From positions 186,001-250,000 of the forward strand of contig CAILBC010000036.1 in NCBI GenBank assembly GCA_903832325.1: a stretch of 64,000 nucleotides of DNA, written 5' to 3'. This document shows, in pieces, positions 32,428 through 41,396 of this stretch. The notes beneath the pieces were generated by a model. The model saw nothing but the letters and a program-made list of their open reading frames with translations. It made no database searches and had not been told where the DNA came from. Made by a program: the position numbers and the translations under genes. The stretch's first letter is position 1, and the number at the start of each line of letters is the position of its first letter. Source of the stretch: an uncultured Sphingomonadales bacterium (lineage in GTDB: Bacteria; Pseudomonadota; Alphaproteobacteria; Sphingomonadales; Sphingomonadaceae).

Positions 32428-34674
32428 TCAGGTGGATTTGGTCTGGCTGCGTTGCCAGCCGCCGTTGGCCGAACGGTTGGCCATGGCAAAGCTGGGCATG
32501 CTGATCTTGCCGGTGGCGAGCAGGCCGGCCTGTTTTGCCAGGAATTCTTCGGAAGACCGGGGAACACCGGCGGCCGAAAGGTGGTGTGGCAGGAACCGGT
32601 GGCGGGTGCACAGCCCGCCGTTGCCATCACTGACCAGTTCGCGGTCAAAATGGATGCCCTGGTGCGATTCGCGTGATCGCTTGACCGTGGCCAGCTCAAA
32701 CTGGCCTTCACCGAAATCGACCATGAAACACGTGCCGATCGGCACGTCGATCAGCCCTTCGATCAGCGCCCCGGTCACCGACAGGTTGCGCAGTGTCACC
32801 GGGTAATAATGGTCTTCGTGGATCACGCCGATGGTGCGGAACATGGCGCGGCGTTCCGGGCGCTGGAATGCGGGGCCTCCGGGCTCCACCGTCCAGGATT
32901 CGGCCTGCAGGTTTTCAAACACCATCTCGATCGGCACCGGCTTGCTGAACAGATAGCCCTGAACATGGCCGATTTTCAGATCGCGCACCATCGCCAGCTG
33001 GTCAAAGCTTTCAACGCCTTCGGCAATCGTGTCCATGTCCAGCGCTTCGGCCAGCGCGACAATCGCGGTGATGATCGCGCGGTTGCGGTTGGTGTTGCTG
33101 GTGGCGCCGCGGATAAAGCTCTGGTCGATCTTGATCTTGTCGAACGGCGCGTTCTGCAAATAGGACAAGCTGGAATAGCCGGTTCCGAAATCGTCGAGCA
33201 CTAGCCGCACGCCCAGGCTTTTCAGCGCCTTGAACATTGTGGCGGTGGCTTCGCTTTCCTGCAGAAACACGCTTTCGGTGATTTCCAGTTCCAGCCGATC
33301 GGGGTCGAGCCCGGTGGCAGTCAGCGCCATCGCCACGAATTTGGGAAACGACGGGTCGGCAAACTGCACCGGCGACACGTTGACCGCAACGCGCACCGAT
33401 CCGGGCCATTGCACCGCATCTTCGCAGGCCTTGCGCACGATCCATTCGCCAATGCGGCAGATCATCGTCGATTCTTCGGCAATCGGGATGAACAGCGCCG
33501 GCGACAGCAGGCCGCGATCTGGATGGTTCCACCGCACCAGCGCCTCGGTCCCGACCACGCGGTGCGACGAAACATCGACCAGCGGCTGGTAATGCAGCAC
33601 GAATTCGCCCTTTACCAGGGCATCGTGCATCGTTTCTTCGAGATGCCGCCGCTGCTCGGCAGTTTCCAGCATCTCGTTGGAATAGAACCTGAAACGCCCA
33701 CGCCCCGAATGCTTTGCGGCATAAAGCGCAAGATCGGCGTTGCGCACCACATTGTCGACGGTTTCACCGTCATAGGGGCTTACCGCGATGCCCACCGATG
33801 CGCCGATAGTGCAGCGATCGCCTTCGATGGTATAAGGTTCGGACAGCACGGCGATGATCCGCTGCGCCAGATCACCCAGCCGCCCGCGATCTTCCACATC
33901 GGGCATGACCACCTGGAATTCATCGCCGCCCAGCCGGCAGATGCGTTCCTTTTTGCCCACGACCATGATCAGGCGCTGCGCCACCTGCTTCAGCAGCGCA
34001 TCGCCGACCGCGTGGCCCAGCGTGTCGTTGACTTGCTTGAACCGGTCAAGGTCGATCAGCATGACCGAACAGGGCAGCTTTTGCGGGGCAAAGGCGACAA
34101 ACGTGCGTTCCAGAATGTCGGCCATGCGGCGGCGGTTATACAGCCCGGTCAGCGCATCGGTGGTGGCCAGTTGCGATGCTTCTTCGGCGCTTTGCCGATC
34201 GCTTGTCACATCGACGATATGGCCGCGAAACCCGGCAAATTCCCCATCGGGGCCGGTAGCGGGAACACCCGAAACCGACCACAGCGTTTCGGCTTCGCTG
34301 AATTTGCTGCGGCCGATCACCGCCTCGAAATAGCCTTTGCGCGCAAACACGAAAGGCAGCGTGCGCTGCCCGTCGATCCCTGCGGCAGGCGGCATGAACA
34401 GGCCGAGGAAATCTTTGCCCACCACGCTGTCTTCATGGACCAGCGGCTTGTGCAGCGGGGCCGACAGATACGTGATGCGGCCGGCGGCGTCGGTGGACCA
34501 GAAACCCCCCAGATGGAGCGATTCCAGCACGTCGCACATTTCTTCGGCTTCGCTTCCGCGCAACCCTTCGGCGTTTGACGCGCCGTGGCGATGGCTACCC
34601 ACGCGCGCCGTTACGCTGCGTGCCTGGGGCGCGGCGGCGATCTGCGTTTTGAAGCGTGAATACAAATTGGCCAC
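32428..34674 (-). CDS. Cyclic-di-GMP signalling protein: PAS-GGDEF-EAL-PilZ
   Basis: A 748-residue cytoplasmic protein without membrane helices. Residues about 50-165 form a PAS-like sensor (F-W-S-T-D-A-A-G-R-I-T-Y-L-S-A). The GGDEF domain (about 170-335) has an intact G-G-D-E-F, so it can be an active diguanylate cyclase. The EAL domain (about 345-600) has E-A-L-V-R-W-N-H-P, N-V-S-P-V-Q-F, I-T-E-S-V-F, D-D-F-G-T-G-Y-S-S-L, K-I-D-Q-S-F and A-E-G-V-E, so it should also be a functional phosphodiesterase. A PilZ-type domain (R-R-A-M-F-R..., N-L-S-V-T-G-A-L-I) ends the protein. Sensor, synthesis, breakdown and binding sit in one chain. It is a single gene. Confidence 0.92.
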   Translation of the reverse strand: MANLYSRFKTQIAAAPQARSVTARVGSHRHGASNAEGLRGSEAEEMCDVLESLHLGGFWSTDAAGRITYLSAPLHKPLVHEDSVVGKDFLGLFMPPAAGIDGQRTLPFVFARKGYFEAVIGRSKFSEAETLWSVSGVPATGPDGEFAGFRGHIVDVTSDRQSAEEASQLATTDALTGLYNRRRMADILERTFVAFAPQKLPCSVMLIDLDRFKQVNDTLGHAVGDALLKQVAQRLIMVVGKKERICRLGGDEFQVVMPDVEDRGRLGDLAQRIIAVLSEPYTIEGDRCTIGASVGIAVSPYDGETVDNVVRNADLALYAAKHSGRGRFRFYSNEMLETAEQRRHLEETMHDALVKGEFVLHYQPLVDVSSHRVVGTEALVRWNHPDRGLLSPALFIPIAEESTMICRIGEWIVRKACEDAVQWPGSVRVAVNVSPVQFADPSFPKFVAMALTATGLDPDRLELEITESVFLQESEATATMFKALKSLGVRLVLDDFGTGYSSLSYLQNAPFDKIKIDQSFIRGATSNTNRNRAIITAIVALAEALDMDTIAEGVESFDQLAMVRDLKIGHVQGYLFSKPVPIEMVFENLQAESWTVEPGGPAFQRPERRAMFRTIGVIHEDHYYPVTLRNLSVTGALIEGLIDVPIGTCFMVDFGEGQFELATVKRSRESHQGIHFDRELVSDGNGGLCTRHRFLPHHLSAAGVPRSSEEFLAKQAGLLATGKISMPSFAMANRSANGGWQRSQTKST

Positions 34675-34867
34675 GATGGTACCGCTGTCCAGTCAAAAAC
34701 TTCAGGTTGGCACTTAGCATCGGTGGTCTTTCGAATAGGTAAAATTGCGTGAAGATCCCCCACCATGGGTGGTATACGTATCTTGCCGAGGGTTCCGGAC
34801 CGGGATTGCCGGACGCGCCGCGCGCACTGCGATATGTCTGCGCCAGACCCGGGCAAGAGGTGGCGCA

Positions 34868-35629
34868 ATGGGCAAAGGGACGATAAAACGCAGGATCGCG
34901 GGCAGGGCCCTGGCCGCCGGGCTGGTGCTGGCACCGGGGTGGGACCAGCCAGCGCCGGCGCAGGCGCGCCAGGCGGATAATCCGCGTGGCGAAGTGTTCT
35001 ATCACGTGTTCGTGCGCAGTTTCTGCGATGCGAATGGCGACCGGATCGGCGATCCGGCCAAGGCGCGCGCGCTGGCGGCGATGATATTCGTGCTGCGCGG
35101 CGAACCGCTGGTCTATTACGGGCAGGAACCGGGCATGCGCGGGGTCAAAGGCCCGGCCGAGCCCACCGACGCGCCCGACATTCCCCGGCGAGAGGCCTTT
35201 GCCTGGCGTGCCGATGCCGATGCACCGGGCACTGCCACCTGGTATCGCGCGCTTGACCGGGTGTGGGCGCGGCGGATCAACCGCGGGCATGACGGGGTTT
35301 CGGTGGAAGAACAGGACCATGCGCCGGGATCGCTGCTAAACTGGTATCGCCGGCTGATCGCGCTGCGCCGGTCACGGCCAGAGCTTGATCATGGCGCGCA
35401 GGCCTTTCCCTGTGTCGAAACCTCGCCGGTGCTGTGCATCGCGCGCAGGGCGCGCACGCGGCGGACGCTGGCGCTGATCAATCTGTCGGGCGCGCCGGCG
35501 GCGCCGGTGTTTGCAGCGGGCCCATCGAGGCAGGATTTTTCCGTGCAGGGTCTGGTGCCGCTGGCCGGTGAGGGCGCGGTGGCCGACCCGATCCCGGCCT
35601 ATGGCGTGCGCATCGTGGGCACGCGATGA
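34868..35629 (+). pseudogene. GH13 alpha-amylase family gene with the catalytic core deleted
   Basis: An open frame of 253 residues that begins like a GH13 glycosidase: signal-like N-terminus, then E-V-F-Y-H-V-F-V-R-S-F-C-D-A-N-G-D-R-I-G-D (first strand). It jumps directly to the end of the barrel: L-A-A-M-I-F-V-L-R-G-E-P-L-V-Y-Y-G-Q-E-P-G-M-R-G, followed by R-R-E-A-F-A-W, a helical segment with L-I-A-L-R-R-S-R-P-E-L and the C-terminal beta domain. Roughly 300 residues with all four catalytic regions (the Asp-Glu-Asp triad) are missing, with the frame kept. It cannot be an active glycosidase. Its 3' end overlaps the convergent esterase gene by 31 bases. Start: the ATG at 34868; frame open from 34745. 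Confidence 0.8.
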
Positions 35630-36609
35630 TAGTCGGCGGCGCCGGGCCAGGTGCCGGGGCCTGACCGTGCGGCCAGGTCCTGTGCCGGCAGCAGGAACTT
35701 CACCGGCACGTCAAGCCGCGCCCGCCACGAGGTTTCGTTGTGTTCGCCGCCTTCGAACACGCGGCTGATCCAGTCCTGATCGCGATGCCAGCCCCGCTTT
35801 TCCAGCACCGCCTCGATTTTCAGTGAATAGGGGCGGTAATAGCTGTCGAGCGTCAGCGTGCCATGGTCCATATAAAGCCGGTTGGTGCCCGGCCGCCACA
35901 GGCTGGTGGCCAATGTGGCGGCCCAGGCTGCGCTCACCGCAGCGGGATCGCCGCGGCGCGGATCGCCCAGCGGCCAATGCACCGACAGGCAGGCAACCTG
36001 GCCAAAGACTTGCGGATATTCGGCCATGGCATAAAGCGAAATCAGCCCGCCCATGCTCGATCCCATCATCGCGGTATCGGCCGGCCCCGGCAAAGTGCGC
36101 CAGGTGCGATCGACATAAGGCTTCAGCTCGGTCACGATGAAGCGCAGATAGGCATCGGACAGCGGCGTGCCGCCATGCGTGGTGGTGGCGTTTTCCTGCT
36201 GCGCCGGGGGCAGGCGGTCGAACACTTTTTGCGGAAAATATTCGCGGCCGCGCAGCCGGGTGTTCCAGATGCCGACCACGATCGCCTCACGCCTGGTCGC
36301 CACCAGCGTTTCGGCAATGCCCCAGGTCTTTCCGCCATAGGCATCGGCCGGTTCGAACAGATTTTGCCCGTCGTGCATATAGATCACGCGATAGCGCCGG
36401 TTGCCCGTGGCATAGCCCGGCGGCAGCCAGATCGAAACCTGCCGCGCGATGACCTGTTGCGAGTGGAAATCGGTCAGTTTGATGAGCGTGCCGCCCGCAA
36501 ACGGGGTTTCAGCTGCCGCCGGCAGGGCGCACAGCCCGAGCCACAGTGCGCAAACGCCTATCACCCACTGGCCAATCCGTCTACGGAGCATCATGCTTCT
36601 CCCGTTCAT
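35599..36609 (-). CDS. Exported alpha/beta-hydrolase esterase (putative esterase / Fes-like family)
   Basis: A 336-residue serine hydrolase with a signal peptide (hydrophobic residues 13-33, ending P-A-A-A-E). After V-S-I-W-L-P-P-G-Y comes Y-R-V-I-Y-M-H-D-G-Q-N-L-F, a typical oxyanion strand of the esterase D/enterochelin-esterase group. The nucleophile is in M-M-G-S-S-M-G-G-L and the catalytic His is probably in E-G-G-E-H-N-E-T-S-W. Such enzymes hydrolyse esters, including ferric-siderophore trilactones. Its start overlaps the stop of a 57-residue ORF (ATGA), downstream of phyH and the FecA-type receptor, so a role in releasing iron from a siderophore is plausible but inferred. Alternative start: ATG at 36594. 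Confidence 0.82.
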   Translation of the reverse strand: MNGRSMMLRRRIGQWVIGVCALWLGLCALPAAAETPFAGGTLIKLTDFHSQQVIARQVSIWLPPGYATGNRRYRVIYMHDGQNLFEPADAYGGKTWGIAETLVATRREAIVVGIWNTRLRGREYFPQKVFDRLPPAQQENATTTHGGTPLSDAYLRFIVTELKPYVDRTWRTLPGPADTAMMGSSMGGLISLYAMAEYPQVFGQVACLSVHWPLGDPRRGDPAAVSAAWAATLATSLWRPGTNRLYMDHGTLTLDSYYRPYSLKIEAVLEKRGWHRDQDWISRVFEGGEHNETSWRARLDVPVKFLLPAQDLAARSGPGTWPGAADYHRVPTMRTP

Positions 36610-36779
36610 GGTTTTTCCGGCGCGGCCTTCACCGTAAAGCGCAGCGTGCCACCCGCGGCAAGCACGCGATGCGGCAGCGCCAGCGGATCGACCGGCGTGC
36701 CGCCCGCGGCAAGCACGCGCAGCCGGTCACCGGCGCCATCGCGGCGAATGGCCAGCACGGCATGGCCCGGCATCGTCAT
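36606..36779 (-). CDS. 57-residue ORF coupled to phyH and the esterase; possible gene remnant
   Basis: A small frame joined to both neighbours: its ATG (36779-36777) overlaps the phyH stop and its own stop overlaps the esterase start, each as ATGA. The sequence M-T-M-P-G-H-A-V-L-A-I-R-R-D-G-A-G-D-R-L-R-V-L reads like the beginning of a C-terminal beta-sandwich of a glycoside hydrolase, followed by two R-V-L-A-A-G-G-T units encoded by a 51-bp-period repeat. It may be the surviving tail of a deleted gene that stayed coupled to the esterase, or a real small protein. I do not recognise a function. Confidence 0.4.
   Translation of the reverse strand: MTMPGHAVLAIRRDGAGDRLRVLAAGGTPVDPLALPHRVLAAGGTLRFTVKAAPEKP
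36644..36719. repeat. 25-bp direct repeat, period 51
   Basis: Two 25-base copies (36644-36668 and 36695-36719) differ at one position. On the minus strand they encode the repeated R-V-L-A-A-G-G-T of the 57-residue ORF. The period of 51 keeps the frame. Confidence 0.75.
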
Positions 36780-37738
36780 TGCCGGTGATCCCGTCGGGCG
36801 TGGCGCGATGGAACTGCGTGGCCATGCGCCGCGCTGTCTGCGCCGCCTTCCACGGGGTGCCAAACCGCAGGCGCATCGGTCTTGTCCTGAAGCACGGGGT
36901 TCAGCACGGGGTTCAGCATGGGGTTCAGCACGGGGTTCAGCGGCGTGTCGATCACCGCGCCGACCGTGGCGCCGGGGCACCATTGGGCCCAATCGGCCGC
37001 CTGCATCGCATTGGCCGGCTCGGCCAGGCGCATTTGCGCGTCCATATAGATCATGGTCATCACTGATCGCGGCCGATCGGTGCGGTTGGCGCCGGCGCGG
37101 TGAAAGGTCCACCCGCTGTGAAAGCTGACATCGCCCAGCGCATAGGCGCATTCATCGATGGCAAAGCCCTGCGCTTCCATCGCGGCGGTGATCGCGGCCT
37201 CGCTTTCGTCCGATATCGGCAGATCGCGGCCCAGCGCGGTGCGGTGGCTGCCGGTGTAGAACGCCAGTGGACCCATCGGCAGCGGCACTGCCTGCAACGG
37301 AATCCACGCCGTGATCGTGCGGTCGCTGGCAAGCGGCCAGTAATACTGATCGGCATGCGCAGGCGTGATCCCGCCCGAAGGTTCCTTGTAGAGCGATTGA
37401 TCGTGATAAAGCCGCACCGCATCGACTTCCATCAGCGCGGTCGCAATCCCGGCCAGGCGGCGGCCAAACACGAATTCGCGCACCACTGCGGATTCGCGCC
37501 ACAAGTTCATCACTTGCAGAAATGCGCGGTCATAGGTGCCGCGTTCGGCCAGCGGCTTGTCCTGCGTGTTCAGCGCCAGCGTCAGCCGGGTTATCTCCGC
37601 ACCAAAGGCGTGGAGCGTGGCGGCATCGAACACGTGCGACAGGCGGATGAAGCCATCGCGGCGGTATTGCGCGATCTGGTCGTCGGTCAGACGATAGGGG
37701 GAGTGAAGCGCGTCGGTCATGGCCAGGTCCGCCAGCAT
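36776..37738 (-). CDS. Phytanoyl-CoA dioxygenase (PhyH) family oxygenase
   Basis: A 320-residue Fe(II)/2-oxoglutarate-dependent oxygenase. The iron site is visible as H-A-D-Q-Y-Y-W (His-x-Asp) and the distal H in F-H-S-G-W-T-F-H-R-A-G, with R in N-R-T-D-R-P-R-S for 2-oxoglutarate binding. The substrate is unknown. The family normally ends shortly after a P-L-N-P-V-L motif; here that motif is expanded by four 12-bp repeats (N-P-V-L/N-P-M-L) and followed by about 40 unusual, low-quality residues, so the C-terminus has been altered. It lies 141 bases after the FecA-type receptor and its stop overlaps the next ATG. A second start is the ATG six codons in (M-T-D-A-L-H). Confidence 0.85.
   Translation of the reverse strand: MLADLAMTDALHSPYRLTDDQIAQYRRDGFIRLSHVFDAATLHAFGAEITRLTLALNTQDKPLAERGTYDRAFLQVMNLWRESAVVREFVFGRRLAGIATALMEVDAVRLYHDQSLYKEPSGGITPAHADQYYWPLASDRTITAWIPLQAVPLPMGPLAFYTGSHRTALGRDLPISDESEAAITAAMEAQGFAIDECAYALGDVSFHSGWTFHRAGANRTDRPRSVMTMIYMDAQMRLAEPANAMQAADWAQWCPGATVGAVIDTPLNPVLNPMLNPVLNPVLQDKTDAPAVWHPVEGGADSAAHGHAVPSRHARRDHRQ
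36890..36937. repeat. Four 12-bp tandem repeats in the phyH 3' end
   Basis: The unit CACGGGGTTCAG (plus strand) occurs four times without gaps, the third copy with one change. On the minus strand it encodes repeated N-P-V-L, expanding the motif at which this family normally ends. Confidence 0.9.
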
Positions 37739-37844
37739 GGGATCGTTGCGCCACGGGCGTGGACCGGCACGATCCGGCCCGGGCGATGGCGATCTGTCTA
37801 GCTGTTGCGTTTGCCCGCGTCATGGGGCGAAACTGTTGCGTTTG

Positions 37845-37863
37845 ATGCGATACACTATCGCAT
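37845..37863. promoter_or_regulatory. Perfect palindrome between the receptor and phyH
   Basis: ATGCGATA and TATCGCAT are separated by three bases in the 141-base gap after the TonB receptor stop. It may be an operator for phyH or a weak terminator; no T run follows on the minus strand. A short direct repeat (CTGTTGCGTTT) lies next to it on the phyH side. Confidence 0.35.
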
Positions 37864-37879
37864 TCATGCCATTGGTTTT

Positions 37880-40399
37880 TTAAAAGGAGAAATCCAGCCC
37901 GGCGCGCAGGCTGCGCGGCTGCATCGGCGTCATCTGGTTGCCACCGCGCAGCAGGAACGGCGATCCAAAGGCAAAGCGGTTGCCGCGCGCATTGAACACA
38001 TTGGTCAGGCTGAACGAAAACGACCGGTGCGTATCGCCAAGCCGGAGATTCAGCCCGGAATCCCAATAATCGCCCTGCTCGCGCCCCAGGATCGAGCCGA
38101 CCCCGAGTGTCGATTTGCCCAGGTAACGGACAAAGCCCGACAGATCGAGCCGATCATGGTCGCCCACGGGAACGGTATAGGCAATGGCGGCGCGGCCGCT
38201 GCCATCGGCAACATTGGGCAGCCGCCCGCTGAGCGTGGCCGGGGCGACGAGCGAGGCCGAAGCGATACTGGTTTCGGTGATATGGCTGCTGTTGAGATAG
38301 ACAGCGGCTTCGAGTTGCAAGCCGCGCGCCGGCCGCCAGTGGAGCGTCCATCCGTTTGACAGGACATGGCCGCTGCCGATGTTGGCGGTGGTGGGAAAGC
38401 CATAGCCATCGATCAGATCGGCCTGGATATTGCGCCAATCGGTCCACGACAGTGTCACGCCGGCATCGAGCGCCGAATTGCCGATGCGGGCGCCGGCTTC
38501 GGCAGACAGCACTTCGTCGCTGGTAAACCGCTGGATATAATCCTGCTGGACGGCGATCCCGCCCGGGCGATAGCTTTCTTCAAACCGGGCAAACAGCGTC
38601 ACGGTGTCCGCCGGGCGATAGGCCAGCGCCAGCGAGGGCATGGCGCGGGTTTCATGGCGCACCGCGGTCGACGTGGGATCGATCCGCAGCGCCTGCGCGG
38701 CCAGGGCATCGTCATACGATCCCGACAGGCGCGACCGCGTCAGGCGCCCGCCAAACGTCGCCGTGATGCGGGTGTTGAGCGCCAGCGTATATTCGCCATA
38801 GAGCGTTACTTCGTCGACCAGATTGTGCACCCCGGTCAGCAGCGCAAGCGGCACGGCGCCCCCCGCCAGGCCAAAGATCGTCGGCGTGCCGCCAGGGACG
38901 GTCGATACCGCACCGAGTGTGGTGTTTGCCGCCACACCGGCCAGCACCACGGCGGTCGTATCGGTGCCGCCCGTGGTGCGCAGGATGCGATCGACATTGT
39001 GCAGCACGCTGAGTGCGATCAGCCATCCGGTGCCATCGTTGCGGCTGCGCGACAGGCGCAGTTCGCTGCCGGACATGCGGATCCGGTTGTCCTGCGTATA
39101 GGCGGTGACAAAGGCGCCTGCCATCGGGGCATTGCCCGGAAACAGCGGATCGCTCAGCGCCGATCCCTGATAGATTTCATAGACATGCTGCCCGGCATGG
39201 GTGAACGATGCGGTCAGTTCCAGATCATCCCAGCGGCGCGTGACCACCAGATCGCCAAACCCGATGGCATTGCTGTAGGGCTGGGCAATCGCGCTGGCGC
39301 GGGCCAGGCCATCGCCATTGCCATCGGTATACTGGCTGTCGGCGCCGGCGATGCGCTGGGTCAGCACCGACAGATCGATGGTCAGATCGCTGGTCGGGGC
39401 AAAGCGCAGCCGCGATCGCGCGCCCCAGCTGCGCACGCTGTTGATATCGTCAAGATTGCGCAGCCGGTCGTGGATATAGCCGCCATCCAGCCCGCCAAAC
39501 CCCAGCACGCGCAGCCCCAATCGATCATCGACCAGCGGCAGATTGATCACCGCGCCGCCATCGGCGCCGGTCTGCCCCTGCTGGATTCCGGTAACCCCCG
39601 CCCAGGCCCGCGCACCCGGATTGGCCAGATCGGGCGCCGTCGGCACCACGCGCACCACCCCGCCCAGCGATCCGGCGCCGTAAAGCGTGCCTTGCGGCCC
39701 CTCCAGCACTTCGATCCGGTCCACATCATAGAGGCGCAGGCTGGGATCGGGCGCGCTGTAGGTGATGCGGCTGTTGTTCCAGTATTGCCCGACCGTGGCC
39801 TGTGTCGGCCCGACAATGCTGGAATCGGCTATGCCGCGAATGAACAGCTTGTTGCGCCCGGGGCCAAGGTGGGTCGATGTGACGCTGGCGGCGCGTGTTT
39901 CGATCTGATCGCCCCCCTGTTTGGCCGCGTCCGCCGACAGGGTATCGCCGCGGATGATTTCGACATCGCCGGGATAGCTGGCCAGCGGCACGCGGCGCTT
40001 TGCCCCGGTCACCAGAATGCCGTTGCCATTGCCAAAGGTGACCGGCACTTCGGCCAGATCGGGGCCAGGGCGGGCAGGCCGTGGCGCCTGCCGCTCGATC
40101 ATCCACGCCCCCGGGCCGAGCATGCGCGCCAACAGCCCGCTGCCGGACAGCAGCCGTGAAAGCGCCTGCGCGTCGGTCAACCGCCCTTTGACGCCGCGCA
40201 CCCGGATCGTGGCCAGCGCCGGATCGCTGAATCCGATATTCACCCCGGCCTGGCGCGCCAGTGTACGCACCGCATCGCCCGCGGTGGAGGTGGCGACCAG
40301 GATCTGTTTATGGGGTTCGGATTTGCGGGCTTCGCGGGCCATGGCAGGCGTTGCGGCGCAGGCCAGCAGCGCCAGCGCCAGTTTATGATATCGGGCCAT
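37880..40399 (-). CDS. TonB-dependent receptor with STN signalling domain (FecA-type)
   Basis: An 839-residue outer-membrane receptor. Signal peptide residues 1-21 (ending A-M-A). An STN (secretin/TonB short N-terminal) domain occupies about residues 33-92: T-A-G-D-A-V-R-T-L-A-R-Q-A-G-V-N-I-G-F and A-L-S-R-L-L-S-G-S-G-L. The plug has V-E-I-I-R-G-D, I-E-V-L-E-G-P-Q-G-T-L-Y-G-A-G-S-L-G-G, and the barrel ends L-R-A-G-L-D-F-S-F with terminal Phe. STN domains signal ligand binding to a FecR-type regulator across the periplasm. fecR lies immediately upstream with its end overlapping this start by 17 bases, which fits. The ligand is probably an iron chelate. Confidence 0.93.
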   Translation of the reverse strand: MARYHKLALALLACAATPAMAREARKSEPHKQILVATSTAGDAVRTLARQAGVNIGFSDPALATIRVRGVKGRLTDAQALSRLLSGSGLLARMLGPGAWMIERQAPRPARPGPDLAEVPVTFGNGNGILVTGAKRRVPLASYPGDVEIIRGDTLSADAAKQGGDQIETRAASVTSTHLGPGRNKLFIRGIADSSIVGPTQATVGQYWNNSRITYSAPDPSLRLYDVDRIEVLEGPQGTLYGAGSLGGVVRVVPTAPDLANPGARAWAGVTGIQQGQTGADGGAVINLPLVDDRLGLRVLGFGGLDGGYIHDRLRNLDDINSVRSWGARSRLRFAPTSDLTIDLSVLTQRIAGADSQYTDGNGDGLARASAIAQPYSNAIGFGDLVVTRRWDDLELTASFTHAGQHVYEIYQGSALSDPLFPGNAPMAGAFVTAYTQDNRIRMSGSELRLSRSRNDGTGWLIALSVLHNVDRILRTTGGTDTTAVVLAGVAANTTLGAVSTVPGGTPTIFGLAGGAVPLALLTGVHNLVDEVTLYGEYTLALNTRITATFGGRLTRSRLSGSYDDALAAQALRIDPTSTAVRHETRAMPSLALAYRPADTVTLFARFEESYRPGGIAVQQDYIQRFTSDEVLSAEAGARIGNSALDAGVTLSWTDWRNIQADLIDGYGFPTTANIGSGHVLSNGWTLHWRPARGLQLEAAVYLNSSHITETSIASASLVAPATLSGRLPNVADGSGRAAIAYTVPVGDHDRLDLSGFVRYLGKSTLGVGSILGREQGDYWDSGLNLRLGDTHRSFSFSLTNVFNARGNRFAFGSPFLLRGGNQMTPMQPRSLRAGLDFSF

Positions 40400-41366
40400 G
40401 CACCGCCACCATCCGCCAGCGTTTGCCCTGGTGCACGATCGACACCCCCAGAAGTGGCTGAATCCGCGCCAGGATCACCGCCGGCTTGCCGGTGATCGTC
40501 AACGAGCCGGTAAAGCGCAACTTTGCAATCGCCGGGTCAACATCAAGCTGCAGGCCGAGATTGCGCGCCAGATCGCGGCCGACCTGGCCCAGATCGGCAT
40601 CGGCATACGTCAGCACCCCTGATTGCCACGATCCGATGCCCGCCGGATCGACCCGTTGCAGCACGGTGACAGCGCCCGGCGCCGCCTGGCTCAGCCCTTC
40701 GCCGGCGTTGAGCCGGATATCATCCTGCCCGGTGCGATAGACCACCGCCCCTTTGGCCACGGCCACGTCCAGCCGGCCATCGGCGCGGGCAACATTGAAC
40801 ACGGTGCCCAGATCGACCAGGCGGCTGTCTCCGATGCTGACGGTGAACGGCCGGGCATCGTCGTGGCGCACGATAAACAGCGCCTCACCCTGGATCAGCG
40901 CGATTTCGCGCGGAGTTGCGCGATCGAACCGCACGCGGGTGCTGCCGTTGAGCCGGATCTGCGATCCATCGGCAATGTCGATGGTGCGCTGTTCGCCGGG
41001 GGCCGTTGCCACATCCTCGATGGCCGACGGCCGGGTGGCATACCACGCACCGGTTCCGGCCAGCAGCAGCAGCGAGGCGGCAATCGCGCCGGCCCACACG
41101 CCGCGCAGCCAGCCGGATCTTTCCGCCCGCAGCGCCCGCTCCGGTGCCGGTGTGGCCGCCGGGGCTGCGTGCACCGGCTGGCCGGCGCCAAACAGATCGC
41201 TGCTCCACCGATCGTCATCGATCGCGGCGTTATAGGCGGCCAGATGGTCCGGATCGGCCTCCATCCAGTCGGTCAGCCCGTCCCAATCGCCAAAGGCGGG
41301 GTCGGACACGCGGATCGCCCAGAGCCGGGCGGCGTCGGGTATGGTTTCGCAGGGCGCCATGGTCAT
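40383..41366 (-). CDS. fecR: FecR-family anti-sigma/signal relay protein
   Basis: A 327-residue single-span protein. The cytoplasmic N-terminus has the DUF4880-type start (A-A-R-L-W-A-I-R-V-S-D-P, D-W-M-E-A-D-P-D-H-L-A-A-Y). One membrane helix covers about residues 92-110. The periplasmic part has the FecR core: T-A-P-G-E-Q-R-T-I-D-I-A-D-G-S-Q-I-R-L-N-G-S-T-R-V, G-E-A-L-F-I-V-R-H-D-D-A-R-P-F, L-G-T-V-F-N-V. FecR relays receptor occupancy to the ECF sigma factor. The gene lies between fecI and the receptor; a second ATG two codons in is possible. It overlaps the receptor gene by 17 bases. Confidence 0.93.
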   Translation of the reverse strand: MTMAPCETIPDAARLWAIRVSDPAFGDWDGLTDWMEADPDHLAAYNAAIDDDRWSSDLFGAGQPVHAAPAATPAPERALRAERSGWLRGVWAGAIAASLLLLAGTGAWYATRPSAIEDVATAPGEQRTIDIADGSQIRLNGSTRVRFDRATPREIALIQGEALFIVRHDDARPFTVSIGDSRLVDLGTVFNVARADGRLDVAVAKGAVVYRTGQDDIRLNAGEGLSQAAPGAVTVLQRVDPAGIGSWQSGVLTYADADLGQVGRDLARNLGLQLDVDPAIAKLRFTGSLTITGKPAVILARIQPLLGVSIVHQGKRWRMVAVHGPIS

Positions 41367-41396
41367 GCCCGGTCGGCCGCGGTGCAGCAGGTTGGA

